A DNA stretch of 64,000 bases from contig NZ_CP022579.1 in assembly GCF_008274805.1 (NCBI RefSeq), positions 2,604,001 through 2,668,000 of the forward strand, written 5' to 3'. Origin of the DNA: Oryzomicrobium terrae (GTDB lineage Bacteria > Pseudomonadota > Gammaproteobacteria > Burkholderiales > Rhodocyclaceae). Under the pieces are notes generated by a model. It did not search any database. It was not told the origin of the DNA and worked only from the letters and a program-made list of their open reading frames with translations. This document shows positions 53,424 to 64,000 of the stretch, in pieces. Numbering within the stretch: the stretch's first letter is position 1; every line of letters starts with the position of its first letter. The translations under genes were made by a program, and so were the position numbers.

Positions 53424-55592
53424 TCAGCGGCCGTGCAGGAAGAAGGCCCCCACCTGCTCGGTGGTGAGCTGGACCCAGGTGGGCCGGCCGTGGTTGCAGC
53501 TGCCAGCCCGCTCGGTGGCCTCCATGCGGCGCAGCAGGGCGTTCATCTCCGGCACGGTCATGGGCCGGCGGCCGCGCACCGCGCCGTGGCAGGCGCAGGT
53601 GGCGAGCAGCTCGTTGCGCCAGGCCTCCAGCTCCCGGCCGGCACCGTGGTCGCCGGCCTGGCCCAGGGCGTCGAGCACCGCCCGCACCAGCTCCGCCGGG
53701 TTGGCCCGGCCGAGCAGCACCGGCACGGCCCGCACCGCCACTTCGCCGGGGCCGGCGGGAGACAGCTCGAAGCCGAAGCCGGCCAGTTCCTCCTGATGCT
53801 CCTCGGCGGCTGCCACCAGCAGCGGGTCGGCGCGCACCACCACGGGAATCAACAGGGGCTGGGAGGCCACCTGGCGGCCGTCGAAGGCGGCCTTCAATTC
53901 TTCATAGAGCACCCGCTCGTGGGCGGCGTGCTGATCGACGATCACCAGGCCCTGGGCGTTCTGGGCCAGGATGAACATGTCCTGGAGCTGGGCCATGGCG
54001 TAGCCCAGGGGCGGCGGGGCGTTGTCGGCGGCGGCCGGCATGCTGGCTGAGGCCGCCCCCCCGGCGCGGGGGGCGCCGGCCAGGGCCGCAGCCGCCAGGT
54101 TGGCCATTCCCTCGCCCCCGGCGGTGGCCAGTGCGGACGGGCCGTCAGCCGGCAGTGGCGATGCGGCGGCGACGCTCCCTGCCTCGCCCTCCCCTGCCCG
54201 CCCAGCGGGCGGAACGGCCGCCAGCGCCGCCGAGGCGGCATCGGGCCGCGCCTCGCCGCGGGCCGAGGCCTGGGCCGCATCTGTGCCCTCCTCGGCGCTG
54301 ACGTAGAGCGCCTCGGTGGAGAGGCCCGAAGCGCCAATATCCACGCGGGTTTCCTGGGCGGCATGGACGAAGGCCAGGTAGGACGCGGCTTGCGCCGGGG
54401 TCGGCCGGGAGGCCCAGTCCTGGCGCGGGGTTTGGCCCGAGGGTTGCCCCACGGTACCGGCGGGCCGGGGCACATAGGCGGGAGGCGCCGGCTCGCGGAT
54501 GCCCAGTGCGCCCTGTTGCGGTGCCGGCGCAGCGGGCACCGCCGGCGCCACGGGGGGCCGGGGCGCATAGGCGGCGCCGCCCTGGGCGGCGGCCTGCACG
54601 GCGGCCTGGGCGATGGGGGTGGCCAGGGCCTGGCGCAGGGCGTGGAAGACGAACTGGTGCACCGCCCGGCTGTCGCGGAAGCGTACCTCGGTCTTGGCCG
54701 GATGCACGTTCACGTCCACCGCCGCCGGGTCGATGTCGAGAAAGACGCACCAGGAGGGCTGGCGGCTGCCGTGCAGGATGTCCCGGTAGGCCTCGCGCAG
54801 GGCGTGCTGCAGCAGCTTATCGCGCACGTAGCGGCCGTTAACGAAGCAGTACTGGACCTCCTTGGTCCCATCCACAGCGGTGGGGCGCAGGGCCAGGCCG
54901 GTGACGCGCAGGGCGCCGGCGTCCGCATCCACCTCCACCGACTCGGTGAGGAAGGCAGCGCCGAGCAGGTCGGCGATACGCTGCTTGGGCTCGCCCCGGG
55001 CCAGGCGCAGGATCTCGCGGCCGTCCCGGGTGACGGTGAAGGCCACGTCGGCGTGGGACAGGGCGACCCGCTTGACCGCTTCCAGGCAGTGGGCGGCCTC
55101 GGTAGCGGCGGCCTTGAGGAATTTCCGCCGCGCCGGGGTGTTGTAGTAGAGGTCGCGCATCTCCACCACGGTGCCGGCCAGAAGCGCCGCCGGCTCGGCC
55201 TCGCCGGCCGCGTCGGTCAATTTCCAGGCGTGGGGGGCGCTGCGCTCCCGGGAGGTGAGGGTCAGGCGCGACACCGCCGCCACCGAGGCCAGGGCCTCGC
55301 CGCGAAAGCCCAGGGTGGCGACCCGTTCCAGGTCGAGCAGGTTGGCGATCTTGCTGGTGGCGTGGCGGGTCAGGGCCAGGGGCAACTCGTCCTTGGGTAT
55401 GCCGCCGCCGTCGTCAGTGACCCGGATCAGGGCCACGCCGCCTTCTTCCAGGTCGATGCGCAGGGCGGTGCTGCCCGCGTCCAGGGCGTTTTCCAGCAGC
55501 TCTTTCAGCACCGAGGCGGGGCGTTCCACCACTTCGCCGGCGGCGATCTGGCTGATGAGGAGGTCGGGCAGGGGGCGGATCGGATTGCGCAT
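53424..55592 (-). CDS. mutL: DNA mismatch repair protein MutL, endonuclease type
   Basis: A 722-residue MutL. The N-terminal GHKL ATPase (residues 1 to about 330) has LISQIAAGEVVERPASVLKE, ENALDAGST, DDGGGIPKDEL, HATSKI and TLGFRGEALASV. A linker of about 180 residues rich in Ala, Pro and Gly follows. The C-terminal domain contains DQHAAHERVLYEE, which fits the metal-binding endonuclease motif DQHA(X)2E(X)4E, plus ACHGAVR and CNHGRPTW. This marks a self-nicking MutL, as in bacteria without MutH. The ATG at 55592 starts the conserved fold; the open frame upstream overlaps the divergent chemoreceptor gene and is not coding. Confidence 0.94.
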   Translation of the reverse strand: MRNPIRPLPDLLISQIAAGEVVERPASVLKELLENALDAGSTALRIDLEEGGVALIRVTDDGGGIPKDELPLALTRHATSKIANLLDLERVATLGFRGEALASVAAVSRLTLTSRERSAPHAWKLTDAAGEAEPAALLAGTVVEMRDLYYNTPARRKFLKAAATEAAHCLEAVKRVALSHADVAFTVTRDGREILRLARGEPKQRIADLLGAAFLTESVEVDADAGALRVTGLALRPTAVDGTKEVQYCFVNGRYVRDKLLQHALREAYRDILHGSRQPSWCVFLDIDPAAVDVNVHPAKTEVRFRDSRAVHQFVFHALRQALATPIAQAAVQAAAQGGAAYAPRPPVAPAVPAAPAPQQGALGIREPAPPAYVPRPAGTVGQPSGQTPRQDWASRPTPAQAASYLAFVHAAQETRVDIGASGLSTEALYVSAEEGTDAAQASARGEARPDAASAALAAVPPAGRAGEGEAGSVAAASPLPADGPSALATAGGEGMANLAAAALAGAPRAGGAASASMPAAADNAPPPLGYAMAQLQDMFILAQNAQGLVIVDQHAAHERVLYEELKAAFDGRQVASQPLLIPVVVRADPLLVAAAEEHQEELAGFGFELSPAGPGEVAVRAVPVLLGRANPAELVRAVLDALGQAGDHGAGRELEAWRNELLATCACHGAVRGRRPMTVPEMNALLRRMEATERAGSCNHGRPTWVQLTTEQVGAFFLHGR

Positions 55593-55751
55593 GGGGCGGA
55601 TTATACGTGGGCCACTCCGGCACGCCCCGGAGGCGAGGACGGAAAGGATGGCGGGAGAAAGAGGCGCAGAAAGGCGCCGCCCCATGCTGACAGCTGTAAC
55701 AGGGCGGTGGCACACTGCGCATTCCCCACATTTCCCGCCATATAACAAAAC

Positions 55752-57392
55752 ATGAATGTGTTCGCTGCGGCCCGTATCGGCCAACGACTCGCCCTCGGCT
55801 TCGCCGCCGTGCTGGTCCTCTTCCTGATCACCAACGGCCTGGGCCTGTGGCAATTGCAGAAAGTGGCGGAATCGACCCGGGCGATGATGGAGGTCCCCCT
55901 GCAGAAGGAGCGCCTGACCAGCGACTGGAACCGCAACATCACCGCCGGGGTGGCCCGCACCACCGCCATCGCCAAGAGCAGCGACCCGGCCCTGGCCCAG
56001 TTCTTCGCCGAGGCCGCCGCCCAATCGACCAAGCAGTCGAGCGAATACCAGAAGGCCATCGAGGCCCTGCTCTCCAGCGACGCCGAAAAGGCCCTGTTCG
56101 CCGAGGTGGGCGAAGCGCGCAAGGTGTACCTGTCGTCCCGGGACGCCATCATGAAGGCCAAGAAGGAAGGCCAGGTGGAGGAAGCCAACCAGATCCTGGA
56201 ATCCACCTTCGTGCCCGGTTCCAAGCGTTTCCTGGAAAAGGTCCAGGCCCTCACCGACATGCAGCGCCAGACCATCGACGCCACCGCCCGCCAGGTGGAA
56301 GAGGCCAACGCCCGGGGCCAGCAGATGGTGATGATCATGGCCGCCCTGGCGATCGCCCTCGGCGTGACCGTCTCCTGGCTGATCTCGCGCAGCATCCGCG
56401 GCCCCCTCGACGAGACCGTGGCCGCCCTGGAGCGGGTCGCCGCCGGCGACCTGACCGTGAGCCTGCGCGCCCACCCGAGCCACCAGGATGAAATCTCCCG
56501 GCTACAGCGCGCCACCGCCACCATGGTGCGCGAGCTGTCCGGGCTGCTGCGCGACCTGAAGGGCCAGTCCGGCCAGTTGTCGGACGCCGCCACCACCCTG
56601 TCCGGCGCTTCCCACCAGGTCAAGCAGGGCTCGGAGCACCAGTCCGAAGCCACCGCCTCGATGGCCGCCGCCCTGGAAGAAATGAGCACCAGCATCAACC
56701 ACGTCGCCGACCTGAGCCGCGACGCCCAGCAGATCTCCAGCGCCTCCGGCCAGCAGGCCCGGGACGGTGCCGACACCATCCACCGCATGATGGACGACAT
56801 CGGTCGCATCGCCGACAGCATCCAGGAAGCCGCCGGCACCGCCGCCGACCTGGGCGCCTCGTCGGAGCGCATCTCCGGCATCACCCAGGTGATCAAGGAC
56901 GTGGCCGACCAGACCAACCTGCTCGCCCTCAACGCCGCCATCGAAGCCGCCCGGGCCGGCGAAGCAGGCCGTGGCTTCGCCGTGGTGGCCGACGAAGTGC
57001 GCCAGCTGGCGGAAAAGACTCGCCAGTCGGCCCTGGAAATCGCCGACATGATCACCTCCATCCAGCACGGTGCCAAAACCATGGCGGCCCAGATGGAAGT
57101 CTCGGTGCAGCGCGTCGGCGAAGGCCGGGCCATGGCCGCCGCCGCCGGCGAGGCCATCCACGGCATCAACGACGGCACCGAGCGGGTCGTCGGGGTAATC
57201 GACGACGTGTCCACCGCCCTCAAGGAACAGGCCGCCGCCAGCCAGGAAATCGCCGGCCGGGTCGAGAACATCGTGCAGATGATCGAGGAGAACAACGTCT
57301 CCATGGGCGCCGTGGCCGACACCGCCGGCAGCCTGGACGCCCTGGCCGCCCAACTCAAGCGCGACGTGGAGCGTTTCCGCATCGCCGGCTGA
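55752..57392 (+). CDS. Methyl-accepting chemotaxis protein (four-helix-bundle sensor)
   Basis: A 546-residue chemoreceptor. Two membrane helices flank a periplasmic helical-bundle domain: about residues 10-32 ([20 protein letters not shown]) and 190-212 ([20 protein letters not shown]). A HAMP domain ([13 protein letters not shown]) and the coiled signalling domain follow, with the tip [20 protein letters not shown] near residues 380-400. The receptor does not carry the CheR/CheB-binding pentapeptide at its end (RFRIAG). The sensor is of the type found in Tar-like receptors but without a recognisable amino-acid-binding motif. No clear Shine-Dalgarno precedes the ATG. The gene is divergent from mutL and is followed by a strong terminator. 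Confidence 0.93.
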   Translation: MNVFAAARIGQRLALGFAAVLVLFLITNGLGLWQLQKVAESTRAMMEVPLQKERLTSDWNRNITAGVARTTAIAKSSDPALAQFFAEAAAQSTKQSSEYQKAIEALLSSDAEKALFAEVGEARKVYLSSRDAIMKAKKEGQVEEANQILESTFVPGSKRFLEKVQALTDMQRQTIDATARQVEEANARGQQMVMIMAALAIALGVTVSWLISRSIRGPLDETVAALERVAAGDLTVSLRAHPSHQDEISRLQRATATMVRELSGLLRDLKGQSGQLSDAATTLSGASHQVKQGSEHQSEATASMAAALEEMSTSINHVADLSRDAQQISSASGQQARDGADTIHRMMDDIGRIADSIQEAAGTAADLGASSERISGITQVIKDVADQTNLLALNAAIEAARAGEAGRGFAVVADEVRQLAEKTRQSALEIADMITSIQHGAKTMAAQMEVSVQRVGEGRAMAAAAGEAIHGINDGTERVVGVIDDVSTALKEQAAASQEIAGRVENIVQMIEENNVSMGAVADTAGSLDALAAQLKRDVERFRIAG

Positions 57393-57412
57393 GCCGGACG
57401 GCGGTACGCCCC

Positions 57413-57448
57413 AACGACAAAGGCCCCCGGATGGGGGCCTTTGTCGTT
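57413..57448 (+). terminator. Long perfect hairpin terminator after the chemoreceptor
   Basis: A perfect 16-bp stem (AACGACAAAGGCCCCC / GGGGGCCTTTGTCGTT) with loop GGAT, 20 bp past the stop. The T tract is short (GTTATT), but the stem is exceptionally stable. Confidence 0.75.
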
Positions 57449-57484
57449 ATTGCGGCCGATGACGTGTGGAGGGCATTAGGCAAA

Positions 57485-57599
57485 CCCCGCGCCAGTACTT
57501 GATCTTGGCGATGCATGCCTGGAAACCCTCGGCAATGCTTGCGTCTAGAGAACGCACCTTGGAGCGCCTTAATCCACGCGCCTTTCCGGGCACCCCATC
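57485..57599. repeat. Dispersed hairpin repeat, copy 3 (degenerate)
   Basis: CCCGCGCCAGTACTTGATCTT and the loop-like GCGATGCATGCCTGGA match copies 1 and 2. The right end TTCCGGGCACCCC equals the sequence after copy 2. The interior has diverged: the arms no longer pair fully, although a shorter dyad GCGT-CTAGAGA-ACGC remains near 57540. It lies 92 bp after the chemoreceptor stop, beyond the terminator, so it is between convergent genes. Confidence 0.65.
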
Positions 57600-57671
57600 A
57601 TGCAACCCTCCTGGCACCTGGCCAGGCCGGCGCCAAGTCGCCAGCACGGCATCCGGGAATCCGCGGCCCGC

Positions 57672-58340
57672 TCACCAGCGCGCACGCACCTCGGCGGACC
57701 AGCGCATCGCCACCACTTCGCCGTCCCGGCTCAGGGCGTGGCAGCCGTCCACCAGGGGCGGTTTTTCCTCGCCGGAGAGGCCCTGACCGGCGGCTTCGCG
57801 GCGCTCGGCCAGGAGCGGCCAGATGGTCTGGAAGGCGGTGGTGGCCACCGGGCCGAGCAGTTCGGTGAGATGGGTGCAGCCCTTCACCCCCGCGAACATC
57901 TCCTTCACCCGGCGGGTGAAGCCCGGGCCGATGCGCAGGCCGATCAGGCCGTCGTAGGCCGCATTGACCTCGCGGCACACCCGGTAGGGGCTTTGTTCGG
58001 TCAGGGCCTGGGCGTCGCGGATCACCAGCTCGTCGTCCACGGTGAGGCGCAGGGTCATGCGATGGATGCCCTCCCCTGCCGGGATATGGCCCCGGTGCAC
58101 GGTGTGGAAGGGGTAGGTCTTGGTGTCGAGCAGGCTGCCCTCGATCTCCCACAGGCCGTCCTCTCGCTCGTAGCCGCGGCACACCACTTCCCGGGTATGG
58201 GTCAGGCGGCGCGGCACGTCCCGAGGGGGGCGGGCAAGGGATGCGGGGGCCGCGGCAACGGGGGCGGCGGCGGTGCTGGAAGTGTCGGATTCGGCCACCT
58301 GGGCGGCCAATTCCGGGGTGAAGCGAACCTTAGAATCCAT
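57672..58340 (-). CDS. DUF2889 domain protein
   Basis: A 222-residue soluble protein. After an Ala-rich start the DUF2889 pattern is clear: RLTHTREVVCRGYEREDGLW, then LLDTKTYPFHTVHRGHIPAGE, MTLRLTVDDELVI, GCTHLTELLGPVATTAFQT. The family has no known function and is common in beta- and alphaproteobacteria, often near catabolic or redox genes. The start at 58340 overlaps the end of the nitroreductase frame by 11 bp on the same strand. A role in the same process as the nitroreductase is possible but unproven. Confidence 0.78.
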   Translation of the reverse strand: MDSKVRFTPELAAQVAESDTSSTAAAPVAAAPASLARPPRDVPRRLTHTREVVCRGYEREDGLWEIEGSLLDTKTYPFHTVHRGHIPAGEGIHRMTLRLTVDDELVIRDAQALTEQSPYRVCREVNAAYDGLIGLRIGPGFTRRVKEMFAGVKGCTHLTELLGPVATTAFQTIWPLLAERREAAGQGLSGEEKPPLVDGCHALSRDGEVVAMRWSAEVRARW

Positions 58341-59088
58341 GAAAACTCCCGAAGGCGGCGACCGGCTCGCGCTCGCTGACCAGCCGGTTAGCCGGCTCGT
58401 CCGGGTCCGGCAGGCCCAGGGCCATGGCACAGACCACGATCTGGTCGTCGGGGATGGCCAGGTGCTGGCGCAGGATGCGGTGGTAACGGGCGAAGGCCTG
58501 CTGTGGGCAGGTCTCCAGGCCGTAGGCGCGGGCGGCGAGCATGACGTTCTGCATGAACATGCCCAGGTCGATCCAGCTGCCCACCGACAGGTCCCGGTCC
58601 AGGGTGAATACCAGGCCCACCGGGGCACCGAAGAAGCTGAAGTTGCGGCCGCGCTGGCGGTGCATCTTGTCGTTCTCGCCCCGGGCGATGCCGACGGCGC
58701 CGTAAAGCGCCCAGCCCAGGTCGCGACGCCGCGTGAGGTAGGGATCGCGCCACTTTTCCGGGTAATAGCGGTACTCGTCCCGGTGCGGCTCCCCTGCCGC
58801 CGGGTCGGCGGCTTCGGCGTCATGGGCGGCGAGCACCTCGCGACAGATGGCGTCGCGCACCGGGCCAGCGCAGACGTGCACTTTCCAGGGCTGGATGTTG
58901 GAGCCGCTCGGCGCCCGGCTGGCCACCGCCAGGATGGCCTCGACCGTTTCCCGGGGCACCGGGGTAGGCAAAAAGCCGCGCACGCTGCGCCGCTCCAGGA
59001 TGGTGGTGAGGACGGACTGGGCCGGGGCCGGAACGGCGGACAGGTCGATGCCGGCCAGAACGGCGGCCGGGGCGCGGGGATCGCCCAT
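58330..59088 (-). CDS. Nitroreductase-family flavoprotein
   Basis: A 252-residue FMN enzyme of the nitroreductase superfamily. FMN-binding elements are ILERRSVRGFLPTPVPRETV near residue 30, ASRAPSGSNIQPWKVHV, and GSWIDLGMFMQNVMLAARAY with the LGMFMQN contact. It reduces nitroaromatics, quinones or similar compounds with NAD(P)H. Compared with NfsB it has an insertion of about 40 residues around YYPEKWRDPYLTRRRDLGWA. The ATG at 59088 has an AAGGAG Shine-Dalgarno. The open frame upstream belongs to another frame of dctD. It is the first gene of a two-gene unit with the DUF2889 gene. Confidence 0.87.
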   Translation of the reverse strand: MGDPRAPAAVLAGIDLSAVPAPAQSVLTTILERRSVRGFLPTPVPRETVEAILAVASRAPSGSNIQPWKVHVCAGPVRDAICREVLAAHDAEAADPAAGEPHRDEYRYYPEKWRDPYLTRRRDLGWALYGAVGIARGENDKMHRQRGRNFSFFGAPVGLVFTLDRDLSVGSWIDLGMFMQNVMLAARAYGLETCPQQAFARYHRILRQHLAIPDDQIVVCAMALGLPDPDEPANRLVSEREPVAAFGSFHGF

Positions 59089-59144
59089 GGGAACTCCTTG
59101 TTTCTGCAATGGGGAAACGACGTGTAGTGTTTTTATGCGGCCGC

Positions 59145-60562
<1,418 letters not shown>

Positions 60563-60566
<4 letters not shown>

Positions 60567-62557
60567 GCGGCGGGCAACTCCAGGATGAATTCGGCGCCGC
60601 CCTCGGGGCGGTTGCGCGCCGCCAGGGTGCCGCCGAAGCTTTCGGCAATGGTCAGGGAGATCGACAGCCCCAGGCCCAGCCCATCGCCCACCGGCTTGGT
60701 GGTGAAGAAGGGCTCGAACAACTGGGGCAGCACCTCGGGCGGAATTCCGGGGCCCTGGTCGGCGATGACGATACGCACCAGGCTGACGCCGGTGCTGCCC
60801 CGGGGCTCGCCGCCCTCGTCCTCGGGATCATGGTAGGCCGGCACGCGGCTGACGCTGACCAGCAGGCGCCGCCCGCCCGGGCGCTGGGGGTCGCCGGCGT
60901 CCACCTCGGCCACGGCATCGAGGCCGTTGCGCAGCAGGTTCACCAGCACCTGTTCCAGGCGTACCGGGTCGGCCAACACCTGGGGGGACGGCTCGGGCAG
61001 GGCCAGGGCGATGGTGGCATCGAGCTCGCGGCGGCGCAGTTCGACGATGAACAGGGCGTGGTCGAGAGCCTCGCGCACCGACACCGGCGCCAGCTCGCTC
61101 TGGCCCCGCCGGGCGAAGGCCTTCAGTTCGCCGACGATGCGCCCCATGCGCCCGGCCAGCTGGCTGATCAGGCGCAGGTTGTCCACCGCCCCCTCGGGCT
61201 TGCCCCGCTGCAAAAAGGCCACGGCATTGTCCGACAGGGTGTTGAGGGCGGCCAGGGGCTGGTTCAGTTCATGGGTGATGCCCGCCGCCATCTGACCCAG
61301 GGCCGCCAACCGGCCGGCCTGGAGCGCCCGATCCTGGGTGGCGCGCAGGATGCGCTCGGCATCGGCCTGGGCCTCCAGCTGCTCTTCGAGGCGGGCGTTG
61401 GTGGCGGTGAGCAGGGCGGTGCGCTCGGCCACCTTGGCCTCCAGCTCGGCGTTCACCCGGGCCAGCTCGGCCCGGGCGGCGCGGCGCTCCTGCAGGCGCG
61501 AATGGCGCTGCCGGGCGAAGAAGCCCAGGGCGAGCAGAAAGGCCGTGGCAAAGCCCAGGGCAGTGGCCTGGGCGGCCGCCAGGCCGTAGGCGCTGGCTAG
61601 GTCGGAAAAGAGCACCAGGCGCCAACCCAGGGGGCCCACCGGCAGGGTCTGCATCAGGGCCTCGTGGCGGCCGCCGCCGTTGTCCCACAGGGTGATCGGC
61701 CGGACCGGATCGGCAAAGCTCAGGGCCGCACTGGCCTTCACCGGCAGCAGGGGATAGGGGCCGTACTGGCGGGTTTCGTGCAGTTCGGCTTCCACCGCCG
61801 GGGGCAGAGGCGCCAAGGAACGGTAGCGCCAGTCGGGCAGGCTGGCGAGGAACAGCACGCCGTGGGCGTCGGCCAGGTTGAGGGCGTCGCCGCTCTCGCG
61901 CCAGGCGGTCTCGAAAGCGGCCAGGCTGACCTTGACCACTACCACGCCGCGGATCGTGCCGTTCTGCTGTACCGGCGCGGAAATGAAATAGCCCGGATCG
62001 CCGGTGGTGGCGCCGACGCCGTAGAAGCGGCCGGGACGCCCTTCCATGGCTTCGGTGAAATAGGGGCGGAAGGTGTAGTGCTGGCCGATGAAGCTCTGGG
62101 AGGTGGCCCAGTTGCTCGCCGCCAGGGTCAAGCCGGCGGCGTCGGTCAGGTAGGCGGCGGTGACGCCGGCACGGCCCTGGACCAGCTCCAGGTAGCGGTT
62201 GACCGTATCGACCCGGCCCGGGTCGTTGGGGTGGTCGAGCAGGTCGTGGAGGCGGTGGTCCTGGGCCAGCACGAAAGGCAGGGTCTCGTGGCGGGCCAGG
62301 GCGTTTTCCAGGCTGACGCCGTAGGCCCCCAGGCGCTGGGCGTTGGTGTGGGCCAGCTGGGCCACCTGCCAGCCGGACAGCAGGCGGTAGCTGCCCAGGC
62401 CCACGGCCAGGCAGGCCAGGGCGGCGAGCAGCCCGGCCAGGGTGCTGTTACTGACGAAAAAGTACCTCCCCGGCGCGGAGCCGCGGCCGGAGAGGAAAGG
62501 GGGTAGTTGAAAACGGGGGATCAAGGGACGAGCCAGCGGAATGGAGGGCGGACGCAC
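60563..62557 (-). CDS. dctB: C4-dicarboxylate sensor histidine kinase
   Basis: A 664-residue inner-membrane kinase. Membrane helices are at about residues 40-60 (LAGLLAALACLAVGLGSYRL) and 320-342 (AAQATALGFATAFLLALGFF), flanking a large periplasmic double-Cache domain (QGRAGVTAAYLTDAAGLTLA, SQSFIGQHYTFRPYFTEAM). DctB binds succinate or malate there. A coiled linker leads to HisKA with the His in AAGITHELNQPLAALNTLS, and the ATPase domain with LVNLLRNGLDA, DQGPGIPPEVLP and GDGLGLGLSIS. The start is unclear: GTG 62557 is the longest option, with no Shine-Dalgarno; about 25 Pro-rich residues precede the first helix. It is upstream of dctD with an ATGA overlap. Confidence 0.9.
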
Positions 62558-62642
62558 GGCGGGGCGTGGGCCCGGCAGCGCCGCAGCAGTGCCGGGCCAG
62601 GCCGGCGGAGCGGAGATTTTACCGCCCCGGCCCGGCCCGCCG

Positions 62643-63437
62643 TCAGTCCACCGCGGCCAGCTTCAGCTCATCGGCGGCGTGGCGCTGCTGCTCTTCCATC
62701 ACCAGGCGGCCCAGTTCGCGCTTGAGCTCATTGAAGGCCGGCGCGGCCGGGTCCCGGGGGCGGGGAATGTCCACCCACTGGTCGCGCTTGATGGTGCCGG
62801 GCCGGTAGGTCATGACCACGATGCGGTCGGCCAGGTAGATCGATTCCTCGATCGAGTGGGTGACGAACAGGATGGTCTTGCCGAACTCCTTCCAGATGCG
62901 CAGCAGCTCGTCCTGCAGGTTGCGCCGGGTCAGGGCGTCCAGGGCGCCGAAGGGCTCGTCCATGAGCATGATCGGCGAATCCAGGGCCAGCACCCGGGCG
63001 ATGGCCACCCGCTGGCGCATGCCGCCGGACAGGTCCTTGGGGAAGCGGTTGCGGAAGTCCTTGAGGCTCAGGGTGTCGAGCAGGCTTTCCACCTTGGCGG
63101 CGATCTCGGCCTTGCCCAGGCCCTTCACCTCCAGACCGAAGGCGATGTTCTGGGCCACGGTCATCCAGGGGAACAGGGCGTATTCCTGGAACACCATGCC
63201 CCGCTCCGGCCCGGGGCCGGTAACGGTGGCCCCGGCGGCGGTAATCGAACCGCTGCTCGGCAGGGAAAAGCCGGCCACGGCGTTGAGCAGGGTGGATTTG
63301 CCGCAGCCCGAGGGGCCGAGCAGGCAGACGAACTCACCGGGGTTGATGGTGAGGTTGATGTCCTTGAGGGCGATGACGTCTTTTTCCGGGGTGCGGAAAA
63401 CCTTGTTCACGCCGCTGACGATGATTTGGCTGGACAT
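62643..63437 (-). CDS. ABC transporter ATP-binding protein, nitrate/sulfonate/taurine type
   Basis: A 264-residue ATPase. Walker A GPSGCGKSTLLNAVAGF (near residue 40), Q-loop VFQEYALFPWMTVAQNI, signature LSGGMRQRVAIARVLA, Walker B PIMLMDEPFGALDALTR and the switch His in LFVTHSIEES are intact. It resembles SsuB, TauB and NrtD, which power import of sulfonates, taurine, nitrate or related anions. It is 19 bp downstream of the permease gene. The substrate is open because the binding protein is outside the window. Confidence 0.92.
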   Translation of the reverse strand: MSSQIIVSGVNKVFRTPEKDVIALKDINLTINPGEFVCLLGPSGCGKSTLLNAVAGFSLPSSGSITAAGATVTGPGPERGMVFQEYALFPWMTVAQNIAFGLEVKGLGKAEIAAKVESLLDTLSLKDFRNRFPKDLSGGMRQRVAIARVLALDSPIMLMDEPFGALDALTRRNLQDELLRIWKEFGKTILFVTHSIEESIYLADRIVVMTYRPGTIKRDQWVDIPRPRDPAAPAFNELKRELGRLVMEEQQRHAADELKLAAVD

Positions 63438-63456
63438 GGGGTCTCTCCTTGGCCGG

Positions 63457-64000
63457 TCAGTGTTCCAGGCCGCGGTGCCAGCGCAGCAGGTGGTTGTTCA
63501 GCTTGTTCATGGCCACGTCGATGGCCAGGCCGAGCAGGCCGATGGTGATCATCCCGGCGATGATCTTGTCGGACCACATGAACTCGCGCGCCTCCAGGAT
63601 GCGGAAGCCCAGGCCGTCGTTCACCGCGATCATCTCGGAGACGATCACCACGATGAAGGCGGTGCCGATGCCGATGCGCACCCCGGCCAGGATGTAGGGG
63701 GTGGCCGCCGGCAGGATCACCCGGGCGAACATGGTCAGCGGCTTGACCCCCAGGTTGCGCGCGGCGCGCAGGTAGATACCGTCCACGTGACGCACCCCGG
63801 CGATGGTGTTCATCAGCACCGGGAAGAAGGCGCCCAGGGAGATGAGGAAGAACGACGGCGGGTTGCCCAGGCCGAACCACAGGATCGCCAGGGGGATGTA
63901 GGCGATCGGCGGGATCGGGCGCAGCACCTGGACCAGGGGGTTGAACAGGTCGTAGATGCGGGCGTTGGCACCCATCAACAGGCCCACCGGCAGGGCCAGG
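63457..64000 (-). CDS. ABC transporter permease, SsuC/TauC type (partial)
   Basis: The C-terminal about 181 residues of a membrane permease; the beginning lies beyond the right edge. The EAA loop that contacts the ATPase is in AARNLGVKPLTMFARVILPAATPYILAGV, with GxxxAxxxxxLP spacing. Hydrophobic helices include IPPIAYIPLAILWFGLG and GMITIGLLGLAIDVAMNKL. It pairs with the ATPase encoded 19 bp downstream. The frame is open to the last base. Confidence 0.88.
   Translation of the reverse strand, partial: LALPVGLLMGANARIYDLFNPLVQVLRPIPPIAYIPLAILWFGLGNPPSFFLISLGAFFPVLMNTIAGVRHVDGIYLRAARNLGVKPLTMFARVILPAATPYILAGVRIGIGTAFIVVIVSEMIAVNDGLGFRILEAREFMWSDKIIAGMITIGLLGLAIDVAMNKLNNHLLRWHRGLEH

Overview
The window is a high-GC chromosomal segment from a motile, aerobic or facultative betaproteobacterium, most like the Rhodocyclales (Azospira/Dechlorosoma-type). 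That placement is an inference from gene content: rplU-rpmA-obgE-proB in one run, pilS-pilR, a GTP-type PEP carboxykinase, MutL with the endonuclease motif (as in bacteria without MutH), dctB-dctD, large chemoreceptors and an AlgP/histone-H1-like KPAA-repeat protein. No prophage, IS element, CRISPR array or integrase was seen. Almost everything is core metabolism, regulation and transport.

Layout. 1-7.8 kb: start of a membrane sensor, a 3-hydroxyacid dehydrogenase (GarR family), a chemoreceptor preceded by a C11 tract, a KefC-type K+/H+ antiporter, a PF07399-type Na+/H+ antiporter and a MarR regulator with a palindromic operator candidate. 8-16.2 kb: a lactate-use island: divergent IclR regulator and lutA-lutB, then an aldehyde dehydrogenase fragment, dps, a D-2-hydroxyacid dehydrogenase and lutC on the same strand, with an orphan TRAP binding protein beyond the regulator. 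16.2-24.7 kb: PbpG endopeptidase, MaeB malic enzyme, PckG, an aminotransferase and the KPAA protein, so the malate/pyruvate and oxaloacetate/PEP branch points are adjacent. 24.7-30.3 kb: a possible small RNA, ampD, pilR, pilS, a small membrane protein, tRNA-Pro(CGG) and ispB. 30.4-38.1 kb: rplU-rpmA-obgE-proB, an acyltransferase, dsbB, a fatty acid desaturase with a transposase-like tail and gdhA. 38.4-45.9 kb: a GGDEF-EAL protein, an RstA/RstB-like two-component system, two small ORFs, two near-identical tandem small-RNA candidates, and an EamA exporter divergent from an Lrp-type regulator. 46-57.4 kb: mscS, rsmB-like, DUF3108, purN, a lipoprotein, dedA, miaA, mutL and a second chemoreceptor. 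57.6-64 kb: DUF2889, nitroreductase, dctD, dctB, and an SsuB/TauB-type ATPase with the end of its permease running off the window.

Most notable. (1) A duplicated block of about 146 bp (43807-43952 and 44070-44216) looks like twin small RNAs: a conserved core, hairpins with C-rich loops, T8 terminators whose stems differ by a compensatory A-T to T-A swap and a G-C to G-U change, and an RstA-box-like site at the same position before each, 1 kb from an RstAB-like system. (2) A dispersed hairpin repeat with a shared TGCATGCCTG-like loop lies directly 3' of three signalling genes (chemoreceptor, GGDEF-EAL, chemoreceptor); part of its arm lies in the aldehyde dehydrogenase fragment at the point where the family homology breaks. 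(3) The desaturase carries about 125 extra C-terminal residues resembling the end of ISL3-family transposases. (4) The lut operon is split by dps, a dehydrogenase gene and the ALDH fragment.

All family assignments come from reading the sequence by eye; no database search was run.
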